Of a DNA stretch of 64,000 bases, positions 1 to 8,351 are shown one piece after another. The stretch covers positions 13,826,001 through 13,890,000 of the forward strand of contig NC_046679.1 of assembly GCF_009870125.1 (NCBI RefSeq), in the 5' to 3' direction. The first letter of the stretch is position 1. Each line of letters begins with the position of its first letter. The notes beneath the pieces were generated by a model. That model was not told the DNA's origin. It ran no database searches and saw only the letters and a list, made by a program, of their open reading frames with translations. A program made the translations under genes and the position numbers. The DNA comes from Drosophila pseudoobscura. Its lineage: Eukaryota; Arthropoda; Insecta; Diptera; Drosophilidae.

Positions 1-2079
1 AAAACCCAAAGCGAACGTGTGAACCCGCCAAGCTGTGCCGCCTGCAGGCATTGCAGCCACATCCATTCCCTTCTGCTGCTGGTGGCAGTGGGTGTGGTCA
101 GAGATTGGCAATAGACAAGAGCTCAAAGAGTTGGGTGTTTCAGTGGATGAAGGTGGATGATATGAATGCAGATTGTAGATTGGGTTAGGTTCAGATTGAA
201 ATACGCATCAAATACATCATAGAGGAGATCAATTGGAGTTGTTAGGGATCGAAAGTCACTCATCTGAAGGTCTTCAGGGTATCTGTTTGCAATAATGAAA
301 TTTATGAACTCACTCTCATAAATCTAATGATTAATAATGATAGGTATATCTCACTAGCATTGGAATAATAGGCCCACACGACTATATGGCAATCGTAACA
401 GTAATAGGCACTGGATGATCTCATCAAATGTAATAGATACATCCGCTCGCAAGGGCTTCCTTGAAGAGAAGGGGGTTCTGTGTAAAATTTTAAGAGCCAG
501 CGAAATCAAACATCGTACACGGATTTGTTGACATTTGTCAGAATTTTTTACGATTCTGGCCCGAATGGGGTTTGAGATTTGGGGACGCTTCTGACTATCA
601 TAAAACTACCCATAAAGCAATCAGATGTTGTATTCAAATCTGATTGACCAAGGCTGACCAGTACTCCCAGCTAATAGACATATAAATAAACAAACCTAGC
701 CAGAATGATGTTCAAAATTAAATGCTTCTGCCATAAATGATCATTCTGGTGAATCCCCAAACCAATTAAACCTCACTTAGGTACTTGGCCAGAAAAAACC
801 ATTAAAAGTCAGTTCGGGCAAACTGTTTTGAGGTAAGGTTATTAAAAAATGCCATTACCCCGAAGTGGATACGCCAACGCGGTTTCCGAGTTGACCAAGA
901 TCAAGGATATGGCCATTAAAAGTGAGGGTCACGGTAATTAGGTGATGGTGGAAGCCTTACAGGGAGGAAGGATGTTCGATGGTGGGTGACAGAAGGGGGC
1001 GGCTGTTAAACGGAGCCTTCGTTTAATGACAGCCCTTCGAAAAGGCATCGAGAGAAAGCCCGCTATCTCTGATGGCCTCTATGCCTGTCAACAAGTGTGT
1101 GTGTGTGTGTGTGTGTCTGCACGCTGGTTGTTTGTATTAGTGTATCTGTGAGGGCCCGGCAACAATTAATCCACGGTTTAAGTAATTGACAAATGATTAC
1201 ATGTTTGATATATGGCCAGGGTAGCAACAGTCGAGGGAGGAGTCATGATAGAATCGTCTGGTCTGACATTTATATTTATCTTGGCTTATGCAAACACCCC
1301 TCAAATTCCTCACACCCCATCCCCTATCCGACGACATCCCCCACGCTTATATCCAGGCCAATTGTTAGCCATCTGCGTCATGGAACTTGTTGCTGCTGCT
1401 GCTGTTGCCTTTGTGTAACCCAGAGATCTCCTATTCCATACTGCTTCCATTCACACACTTTCACCGGAGCGACAGTTGCGCAAAAGCGTATTCACATCCG
1501 TATCCACGTGTCCGTCCATGTCCCAGCTGAGCCTTCATTGCTGACGCCTTCTGATGCGTTGCCTTCCATTTGTGTGATTAGTTCTTGGCTCTTCAACACT
1601 TTTCGGGCCACACAATGCAACAGCAGGAGTTTTCGCATCAAGGACACGTTGTATAAGAGCTACAGCCCCACAGGTAGGATGATGATGGGGCATGACTACT
1701 CCCACACCTAGTACCTTCCACCAAATGGGAGGCATCCGCCTGAGTGCATTACTCAACCCGCTCTGACTCTAGCATATGAGTGCCGTGCCGTAATGGTCGC
1801 ATTTATCATGGGTCGCGACATTAGTAGCCAAGCACACAATAAACAACTGCAGCATCCACTGTGGCCTGTGGCTTTCACTGGCTTACCTTTAACTTTTCCT
1901 TTTCCGTTTTAAAGAAAAACCTTTGCCTAGGCGCAACAGGGGACTGAGCTGCGGCTCATTTACCCATAAATTTATGCGCACACACAGTCTTGGCCCGTCA
2001 ATGCGGCTGCTGTGGATGTGGTGGATCCAAAGAAGATGATGATTTATTCTAAATAGGAAAATATGTTTCATACTTGCAG
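1..2079. other. Non-coding stretch 5' of the recognised CCHa1 exons
   Basis: No convincing protein gene is visible here. The stretch holds a (GT)11 microsatellite and several open frames without coding character. It is probably the first intron of CCHa1 plus flanking DNA, because the first recognised CCHa1 coding exon starts inside a codon at 2080. One weak candidate for the missing signal-peptide exon lies at the very start of the window and is discussed under findings. Confidence 0.5.
1095..1116. repeat. (GT)11 microsatellite
   Basis: An uninterrupted GT dinucleotide run of 22 bases. It lies in non-coding DNA before CCHa1. Confidence 0.95.
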
Positions 2080-2115
2080 GTTCCTGCTTGGAATACGGAC
2101 ATTCCTGTTGGGGAG
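2080..2115 (+). CDS. CCHa1: CCHa1 coding exon with most of the mature peptide
   Basis: This 36-base exon follows the acceptor ...tacttgcag and ends at the donor gtaagtg. It enters with two bases of a codon and encodes SCLEYGHSCWG, then leaves one base. The mature peptide is therefore interrupted by an intron just before the Ala-His end. The reading is fixed by the two cysteines and by the match to the CCHamide-1 sequence. Confidence 0.93.
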
Positions 2116-2775
2116 GTAAGTGTTTCACGGAGTAGTCCATCGATTTTTCAGTTCACACTTTGTGGCTTTTTCTCAGCTCACGGCAAGCGTTCCGGTGGTA
2201 AGGCAGCAGTTGCAGCCAAGGTAAGATGGCATGCAGCTCATGATAAGTGTGTTTCTTTACTCGTTCTGTTTCCCTAGGCTGGCGGCAATCCTCTTGCGGT
2301 GGAAACTCTGGCAGAGCAGCTCTATAACAACAACCAGAACAACAACCAAAACATTCGTGAAGACACCGATGACGACACCAACAATACCAACAACATCAGC
2401 AGCCTGAACAACATGCCCCCGAGAGCTCCTGCCTTGTCTGCACAAAGTGATGACCCCGAGAAACGGAATAGGAACCATCGCAACCACGAGGCCAAAGATC
2501 TGAAGTGGGCGCAACTGATGAGGCAACAGCATCGCTATCAACTGCGGCAGCAGCAGCAGCAACAGAAACAGTCACGACTGTGGGCCGGTGGCAGGTGCGG
2601 CGGACAGTACGATGCTGCCGCCGAGAGTTGGCGCAAGTTGCAGCAGGCTCTCATCTTGGCCCAGGCCCAAGCCCAAGCCCAAGCCCAGGTCGAGGCTGAG
2701 GCTGAGGGAGAGGCCGAAGCCGAGGCCGAGCAGCAGCAACAGACTCTCAGCGAACTCTATGAACTCAAGAAGTGA
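2080..2775 (+). CDS. CCHa1: CCHamide-1 neuropeptide precursor (3' three coding exons)
   Basis: This encodes the secreted precursor of CCHamide-1, an amidated peptide hormone of brain and gut endocrine cells that acts on the G-protein-coupled receptor CCHa1-R. Joining 2080-2115, 2177-2220 and 2278-2775 with GT/AG introns gives an open frame. It contains SCLEYGHSCWGAH followed by GKR, that is, two cysteines for a disulfide, a glycine amide donor and a dibasic cleavage site. The spacer after it keeps family features (the SGGKA block, an asparagine-rich segment, KWAQLMRQ, QYDAAAESWRKLQQAL). The tail has grown into Ala-Gln and Glu-Ala low complexity. The stop is TGA at 2773-2775. The exon with the start codon and signal peptide is missing: the frame enters 2080 with one base of a codon already used. 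The gene is tail to tail with the NPC2-family gene. Confidence 0.93.
2177..2220 (+). CDS. CCHa1: CCHa1 coding exon with peptide C-terminus and cleavage site
   Basis: This 44-base exon lies between the acceptor tttttctcag and the donor gtaagatgg. It completes the Ala codon and reads H-G-K-R, giving the His amide end, the amidation glycine and the Lys-Arg cleavage site. The start of the linker peptide (SGGKAAVAAK) follows. It ends in phase 0. Confidence 0.92.
2278..2775 (+). CDS. CCHa1: CCHa1 last coding exon (precursor spacer)
   Basis: The exon follows the acceptor gtttccctag, starts in phase 0 and runs 165 codons to TGA. It encodes the C-terminal part of the precursor: an Asn-rich segment, the conserved KWAQLMRQ...YDAAAESWRKLQQAL region, then Ala-Gln repeats, a Glu-Ala repeat and a Gln run before the end. 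No second amidated peptide is visible, so the spacer is probably not hormonal. Confidence 0.9.
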   Translation, partial: AGGNPLAVETLAEQLYNNNQNNNQNIREDTDDDTNNTNNISSLNNMPPRAPALSAQSDDPEKRNRNHRNHEAKDLKWAQLMRQQHRYQLRQQQQQQKQSRLWAGGRCGGQYDAAAESWRKLQQALILAQAQAQAQAQVEAEAEGEAEAEAEQQQQTLSELYELKK

Positions 2776-2911
2776 ACATTGAACCACCCCAGGCGTATAC
2801 TTAATTTAATTGCCAAAACTATGCGGAAAAATGACTAAGCAAACATAGAAAAAAGATAAATGAAAAGATATTTATTGCACCACCATCATTGCATGTTGGG
2901 CCTCAATTAAG

Positions 2912-2917
2912 AATAAA
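2912..2917 (+). terminator. CCHa1: Probable polyadenylation signal of CCHa1
   Basis: AATAAA lies 137 bases after the CCHa1 stop codon on the same strand, in AT-rich DNA. It is the only canonical hexamer I noticed on this strand close to the stop. Confidence 0.5.
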
Positions 2918-3034
2918 TTGCAAATAATTAAAAGATCCCATCGGTAGAGAGCAGATCAGGTTAATTGGGGGAGTGTTCCATTTTATAGCATTCAAAATGT
3001 AAATGAAACCTTTTCGTAGAATTTGTTGTTGGTT

Positions 3035-3040
3035 TTTATT
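3035..3040 (-). terminator. Possible polyadenylation signal of the NPC2-family gene
   Basis: Read on the minus strand this is AATAAA, about 275 bases past the stop codon of the NPC2-family gene. It is the first canonical hexamer I found in that direction. Use of this site would leave the 3' ends of CCHa1 and this gene close together but not overlapping. Confidence 0.35.
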
Positions 3041-3315
3041 ATTAATATTATTACTATTAATATTATAGTACATACATATGTATATGTATGTGTAGAATTA
3101 TCAGACACAGCTCACAACTGATCGAACGGATCAGGGGTCTTCTGCAGGCTCAGTATTGCGTCACTGGCTGGATGCCGCAATATTGGAAACGATATCAAGA
3201 ACTTTGCTTTCATTCACATTCACTTAACCGTACTTAATCCCTAACTACTATGATATGCAGATACGATTTTAAGAGATTCAACCTTAATAAAAGCTAACAT
3301 CGCAATCTCTTTGGC

Positions 3316-3710
3316 CTAGGCTTTGATCTTGGCGGGTATCTGGAAGCAGGCCGCATCGCCCTCCTTGTCGCCCAATCCCCAGTGGATCTCCAGGCTGACG
3401 GTGGGATAAAGGGGCAGGATCTTGAAGCTATTCTTGTAGGTATACGTCTGGCCGGCCTTCAGCGGGCAGCCCACCTGCTTCTCGCCAGCCTCATCGTAGA
3501 TGTGCGGACAGGCACTGGTGCCGTAGTAGCCGGGGAAGGGCAGTGGCACGTCCAAAATGATGCCCTGAATGTCCGAGTTGAGCTCTTGGAAGTCGCGCTC
3601 CGGCCGGATCTTCATCATGATGCTGGCCTCCGTGTTGCGCTTCAGTATGCACCTGTTCTTGGGACAATTGGAGATGGACACATCACTGGTGCTCAGGGCC
3701 TTCGACTTGG
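3316..3710 (-). CDS. Npc2b: NPC2-family gene, coding exon 2
   Basis: The exon follows the acceptor ...gtactacag and reads SKSKALSTSDVSISNCP onward to the stop at 3316-3318. It holds almost the whole ML domain with five of its six cysteines. Confidence 0.87.
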
Positions 3711-3860
3711 CTGTAGTACGAGAAGAGATTTAGTATCTACATATATTCCAAAGTTTACTCTCGGGGCAGACTCACATTTCGGGCAGGGCCTGACCTCAGT
3801 GGCTGTCGAGCATCTGAGCAGGGCGGCACAGATCAAAAACAGACCAGAGTGGAGCTTCAT
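3316..3860 (-). CDS. Npc2b: NPC2-family ML-domain secreted sterol/lipid-binding protein, probably Npc2b
   Basis: This is a two-exon gene: exon 1 at 3776-3860 and exon 2 at 3316-3710, joined across a 65-base GT/AG intron, giving 159 residues. Residues 1-20 form a signal peptide (LFLICAALL core). The mature part is a single ML (MD-2-related lipid recognition) domain. Cysteines at about 26, 44, 49, 96, 110 and 150 give the six expected for the three disulfides of NPC2. The motifs CILKRNT, DVPLPFPG, GCPLKAG, YPTVSLEIHW and the end CFQIPAKI are typical of the family. NPC2 proteins bind sterols in the lysosome or outside the cell; some fly members bind bacterial surface lipids. The assignment to Npc2b rather than another fly NPC2 paralogue is from memory of the sequence and is less certain than the family. 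Confidence 0.88.
3776..3860 (-). CDS. Npc2b: NPC2-family gene, coding exon 1
   Basis: The exon runs from ATG at 3860 to a consensus donor (gtgagt). It encodes the signal peptide and the first cysteine of the mature protein, and leaves one base of a codon. Two overlapping acceptors just upstream (exon starts at 3894 or 3885, after ...ccacag and ...acacag) suggest that a 5' UTR intron ends here. Confidence 0.85.
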
Positions 3861-4456
3861 TTTGCTGCTGTTATTGTACGAGTACCTGTGTTACCTGTGG
3901 CTAATTGTAAAGAGAAGTGATATAGATTTAACGACAGGTCGCTAATTGCTGGTCAACTAGTCGGGCTATGGGCTATGGGCTGTGGCCAGGCCTCGAGAGC
4001 TTTGGCTTGTTATCAAGCTCGAGTCGAGGCCAAAACCGGTTGCACTCGTCTCGAAAGATCAACCTTGACTTAAAAAAGCGCCACACACGAAAAACATGCA
4101 AACTGCAAAATCAAAGTCTCAAAATTCAGGCAATTACACAAGGCGAATGGGCGGTCTGACAGATGCTTCAACAGACTGATTGGCACTCCAATGGGACATT
4201 CTTGTGAGGCAGTTACTAATATTCATTTATTGTTCAGTTCACTTTCTTCCTGATTCGAGTTAATCCCACTTTCCACCATCCATCTCTATTTATCTTCTGT
4301 CTCCCGCTAATTGAATAATTTACCAATTTCCACAGCAATTGTCGTCAATTTGAGTTGTTGGTTGACTTTTTACACGGAGCTACGGAGCTTGTACTTCCAG
4401 TGCGACTGACGACTGACTGATCGGCAACTTAAACCTGAGCCGCATCGCATGTGCTG

Positions 4457-4464
4457 TATATATA
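4457..4464 (-). promoter_or_regulatory. Likely TATA box of the NPC2-family gene
   Basis: On the minus strand this reads TATATATA. A TCAG initiator with its A at 4436 lies 28 bases downstream, the normal TATA-to-start distance. Together with the acceptor-like sites at 3885-3896 it suggests a first exon starting near 4436 that is spliced to the coding exon. Confidence 0.4.
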
Positions 4465-6735
4465 GAAAGATCACCTCAGACCGACTGACTGACTCTCTGT
4501 CTCTGCTTGTGTGTGTCTCTGTCTGTAGCTCTGTCTCTGATTTTGCCTATGGCTTTGTCTCTGACTCACAAGCTTAATTGAGAGGCCATTTTCTTGGCCT
4601 GCCTGGCATGCCAAGCATCTGATTATATCGAGAATCGCAGGCAGTAACCAATTTTTCGGGCGCGTAAAGGTTTTCCCAATGAAAAGTGAAAACAATGGAT
4701 CGCAAACGAGTTTGGAAAGCCACTGATCGATATCCAAGTCTGTAAATAGAAACCCCATCTTACACAGAACCGAACTAAGGCCAACAAAGGTGCGATGTTC
4801 ACAGACAGGCTAATACCCGTTGCGTGAGTAGCCATAAAGTCTCAAGAGCCAACCAGAAGCTCGTACAAAATGTTGCCAATCATTTCTGTTTGGCTTAGAC
4901 ACATTCGATACTTAAAATGCAAATTGCATTGACAAGTCAATAGCAGATTATATCATAAGCAAATCATTACCCATAAACAATCTGAAAATGGGATGGGAAC
5001 TAATCCCGCCCCTGCTCATCGATCGCTGTTCCAAAATGTCATCTCATTGGTTATGCGGCACCGCACCCGACTTGCGGCTCTGACTTGTGCGAAAAGCGTT
5101 TCAATTTAATTAAGCTGTTTAAGAATTAGCACCGCGTTCTCTGATTTTCTTTGTGTATGTAGTCGTCTGTCAGTCTGTCAGGAAGTTGACGAGCTCATGA
5201 CGTGCCCACTTTCGAGACGATCGTCGCTCCAGCGCCCATTAGCATTTTTCATTTAGAAAGTAGACCACAAACGAAACTGAGAACACAACCGAGCACATTA
5301 CGGAAACGTGACTATGGAACTTGGGATCAACTTACAGGTGGGAAGGGAATGGCAGGCGTTTGTTACGGTTTCGGCTTGTTAACGGTCTGATTTCGGGTCA
5401 AGCGATCCGGTGACTGCAGCGATCGAGGCTTGAAATGCAACTGACAAAAACCGAAAGTTGTGTCCCAATGGATGGTTCGCAGACAGCTCGGACTCGGTCT
5501 CGGAATCTGCCTCAGCCGGTTTGTCTCACTCTTGCTTCACCAAACTTTAAACACAAATTTCCTATTTGAGTGCAAGAGAATTGAAAGTTTCCGGCCTTTT
5601 GTGGCACTCCTCACGTGAAAAGCACCAGCATATGTGAATATTCGTGTGTGTGAGTGCGGTCAACGTTCAATCAGCTGAAAGTGCAACTGCAGCGGAAACC
5701 GAAACTGAGAGCAAAACGGTGGTGATTTACAAAATTTTGTACTGCGTTGTAAGTATTTGTTGACGTAGTGCTTCGCATACGGAATCAGCTGGAGATGGAA
5801 GTGGCTGCCTCTCAAAGTGAGGAAGACAGAATGGGGAAGTGTACTCGGAAGTGTACGAACAAATATTTACACACTTACATCCTATAGTTGATCCCCGAGT
5901 GGGTGTGGCAGAGGGGATGGGTTGACTTCAATTCCGATTTGGAGCGCATAATGAGATAATGTGAGCCTTAACTTTGAGAATATCACTGAAGAATAAATGT
6001 ACATACGTTTGTACCAATTATGACTTTGTTATTCAGTCAAATAGAGCTAATAGAGTACCGCTATTAATGCGGTTAACTTACAAAGCTGATGTTAAAAAAC
6101 TCGAACTGATTTTCTGCATATTTCGTTGTTGACGAAATACTGTTTTTCTTTATTGAATTTTTAGGAAAAATATTTTAAATGTTAAATTAATAAATTTATT
6201 ATAAGACAGTCTTTAAAACGAGTAGTTTTTAAATTATCTTTCGAAAAATCGTCAAACAAAAATTTTTCTTTTTGAGTACGACACAAATCAAATTTTTTAG
6301 TTTGGTTGGAACTACACACTAAAATTCCCACGACGCGAGAAAAAAGTCTTGTGGTGCGCAGCCATGTGTTGGAACTACATTAATCAGATCTACAAAATCA
6401 GCATACAAAATCTCCGATATTCTCTTCAGGTAGAAAATGCAATACTGGCAACACACATTTGAATATCGCGCCAACTTTTCGATGAAAATAGTTGCTGCCG
6501 AACAGTGTTGCTAATTTGGTGATTTCATATATGTTGCGAAGAAGATGTTGCGGAATTTGTAGTGCAGCCTTTGGCGCCAAACCAACTTTAAACAAGACAC
6601 CAGAGGGCTGCATGAAATAGTATTTCTCTCATAGGTGGCACCACTGTACACTTGACTGCTATGAAACTATCCAAGCTTGCTGGTATGAAAGATAGATGAG
6701 AATAAAACTACTATAGCTGGCTGCTATAAACTAGC

Positions 6736-6756
6736 TGTTTATATTTGAAATAAACA
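6736..6756. promoter_or_regulatory. Inverted pair of forkhead-type motifs upstream of attacin
   Basis: TGTTTAT and its exact reverse complement ATAAACA are separated by seven bases. Both match the core recognised by forkhead proteins (RTAAAYA). They lie about 350 bases before the attacin start. No evidence of binding can be drawn from sequence alone. Confidence 0.3.
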
Positions 6757-6969
6757 TCTGCCGAATTTTATTGCTTCCAACAAGCCTCTAACAACTTTAC
6801 CATAATGCTTTCAAAAGGGACTTGACTTCTCTTTAGCTTCAATCTCGACTAGTGCGGAATACTAGTATTATCAGAAAGCCTCCTTCCATTACAGTGCTTT
6901 ACTTGTTGCAATTTGTTTGGTGGCTGAATGGAGGGGAACAAAAGTAAACCACCCAAAAGAGTGCTGAGC

Positions 6970-6979
6970 GGGGATTTTC
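6970..6979 (+). promoter_or_regulatory. kappaB site of the attacin promoter
   Basis: GGGGATTTTC matches the Relish/Dif kappaB consensus (GGGRNNYYYY) in full. It lies about 104 bases before the TATA box and is directly followed by a GATA site. This is the arrangement known from fly immune genes, where Relish and Serpent act together. Confidence 0.75.
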
Positions 6980-6983
6980 TAGC

Positions 6984-6990
6984 TGATAAG
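6984..6990 (+). promoter_or_regulatory. GATA-factor site next to the kappaB site
   Basis: TGATAAG matches WGATAR and lies four bases after the kappaB site. In fly fat-body immune genes such a neighbour is typically bound by Serpent. Confidence 0.6.
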
Positions 6991-7030
6991 GCAGATCAGA
7001 TGTAAGATCGAAGAAGGAACACGTTGACGA

Positions 7031-7040
7031 GGTGATCCCC
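7031..7040 (-). promoter_or_regulatory. Second, weaker kappaB-like site
   Basis: On the minus strand this is GGGGATCACC, close to the kappaB consensus with one departure in the pyrimidine half. It sits about 33 bases before the TATA box. Confidence 0.4.
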
Positions 7041-7073
7041 CTCGTTCGTATTCGCGTAGGGAAGATCGTTTGC

Positions 7074-7080
7074 TATAAAA
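7074..7080 (+). promoter_or_regulatory. TATA box of the attacin gene
   Basis: TATAAAA lies 78 bases before the attacin start codon. Possible initiators follow at TCAGGC (A at 7101) and TCAGTC (A at 7108), 27 and 34 bases downstream. The true start probably lies at one of these. Confidence 0.75.
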
Positions 7081-7157
7081 GCGAAAGGTGAGCTACAATC
7101 AGGCATCAGTCAGCGTTCGTTCGTCCCAAAGCCAACACAACACAAACCAAAAACAAT

Positions 7158-7450
7158 ATGCAGAAAGGAAGCATTCTAATTGTGGCACTTGTTGCCCTGG
7201 GAGCCATAGGCGAAGCAGTGGCCCAAACGGTGCCTTACCACCCACCTCCGACACAGCCACCTCGTTATCGCTTCCGTCGTCAGGTTCTGGGCGGCTCATT
7301 GGCCTCCAACCCGGCTGGCGGCGCCGATGCCCGAATGGATCTGACCAAGGCATTTGGCACTCCCGATCACAATGCGGTGGTTCAGGCCTTTGCGGCCGGC
7401 AACACCCAGTCGGGTCCAGTCACCACTGGCGGAACTGCAGCCTACAACAT
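7158..7450 (+). CDS. AttA/B-like: Attacin coding exon 1
   Basis: The exon runs from ATG to the donor gtaagtgg and ends with two bases of an Ile codon. It encodes the signal peptide, propeptide, RFRR site and the attacin N-terminal domain. Confidence 0.93.
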
Positions 7451-7927
7451 GTAAGTGGATCACTAGAGACATGGACATCTCATAGACAAGTATCTAACGA
7501 GGCTTCTCTCGTTTCCCACAGCCATGGCCATGGTGCCTCTGTGACCAGGACACACACTCCCGGCGTGAAGGACGCCTTCCAGCAGGAGATCCATGCCAAT
7601 CTCTTCAACGACGGCGTACACAATCTCGATGCCAAGGCTTTCGCCTCGCAGAACAAGCTGGCCAACGGCTTCGAGTTCCAACGCAATGGTGCTGCCTTGG
7701 ACTACTCCCACGTAAATGGCCATGGTGCCAGTGTGACGCACAGCAACTTCCCCGGCATCGGTCGTCAGCTGGGCGCCGAGGCTCGTGCCAATCTCTGGTC
7801 CTCGGCCGATCGCAACACGCACATAGATCTGACCGGATCGGCCAACAAGTGGATGAGTGGCCCATTCTCCAATCAAAAGACAGACTTTGGCGCTGGTCTG
7901 GGTCTTACCCATCGTTTCGGTGGATAA
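7158..7927 (+). CDS. AttA/B-like: Attacin, AttA/AttB-type antibacterial glycine-rich protein
   Basis: This is a secreted effector of humoral immunity against Gram-negative bacteria, normally made in fat body under the Imd/Relish pathway. Exons 7158-7450 and 7522-7927 join across a 71-base GT/AG intron, giving 232 residues. Residues 1-22 are a signal peptide (LIVALVALGAIGEAVA). Residues 23-41 are a proline-rich propeptide ending in RFRR, a furin site. The mature protein starts QVLGGSLASNP and has about 191 residues, the usual attacin length. It contains the N-terminal attacin domain and two glycine-rich G domains, each with a GHGASVT motif (residues 100-106 and 164-170), ending GLGLTHRFGG. The frame is intact, and a TATA box, a kappaB site and a poly(A) signal flank it, so the gene looks functional. 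The sequence is closest, from memory, to AttA/AttB rather than AttD, which lacks a signal peptide. Confidence 0.95.
7522..7927 (+). CDS. AttA/B-like: Attacin coding exon 2
   Basis: The exon follows the acceptor gtttcccacag and completes the Ile codon. It then reads HGHGASV and runs to the stop at 7925-7927. It carries both glycine-rich G domains. Confidence 0.93.
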
Positions 7928-7973
7928 ATCTGGCTTTTAAATGATACAAATAGTTGATTTTATTTATTGAAAC

Positions 7974-7979
7974 AATAAA
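7974..7979 (+). terminator. Polyadenylation signal of attacin
   Basis: AATAAA lies 47 bases after the stop codon, a short 3' UTR like those of other antimicrobial peptide genes. Confidence 0.75.
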
Positions 7980-8051
7980 CTTTAGAAATTGTTACCGAGA
8001 ATCCAATTCCATATGCGTACATATAATGGGAGTGGGAGAAAGCTGGCTGCC

Positions 8052-8351
8052 ATGTCTACGGTGAAGTCCAAAGAGAAGCCCAGCAGCAGCAGCAAGTGGC
8101 TTGAGAATGTGATGAGCATAATCTTCGAATACTCTGAAAAGTATCGCGTGCCGAACTGCCGAGTATCTGGGACCACCTGCAATAGGGCCAGCATCTGGGT
8201 CATCTACAGGGCACGACTCAGCCTCCCTGCTTGCCACTCTATGGAGGAACCATTGAACGTTGATTTCTTTTTGTTTCTTAAATTGAATCATCGATTTATT
8301 CATCTTCACTCCGTTTTTGCATTTGTTTTAAATAGTATGAACTACATTTGA
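8052..8351 (+). other. Unassigned coding-like island just after attacin
   Basis: An open frame from an ATG in fair context would give 99 residues starting MSTVKSKEKPSSSSKWLENVMS. Its first 55-65 codons have the G/C-ending codon use of real fly exons, but the second half is AT-rich and does not. The minus strand is also open over most of the same bases (7982-8203), so strand and reality are uncertain. It begins only about 70 bases past the attacin poly(A) signal. I do not recognise a family. It may be a remnant of an exon or chance. Confidence 0.25.

Larger units (their letters stand above)
3861..7087. other. Non-coding interval between the NPC2-family gene and attacin
   Basis: About 3.2 kb without a supported protein gene. 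It contains the likely promoter and 5' UTR intron of the NPC2-family gene (3.86-4.5 kb), a promoter-like segment with a consensus donor on the plus strand near 5.65-5.75 kb, AT-rich DNA at 6.0-6.3 kb, and the attacin control region from about 6.7 kb. Confidence 0.6.

Noticed and set aside
3382..3945. 187-residue plus-strand open frame
   Set aside because: It is antisense to the NPC2-family exons, whose cysteines and splice sites fix the minus strand as coding.
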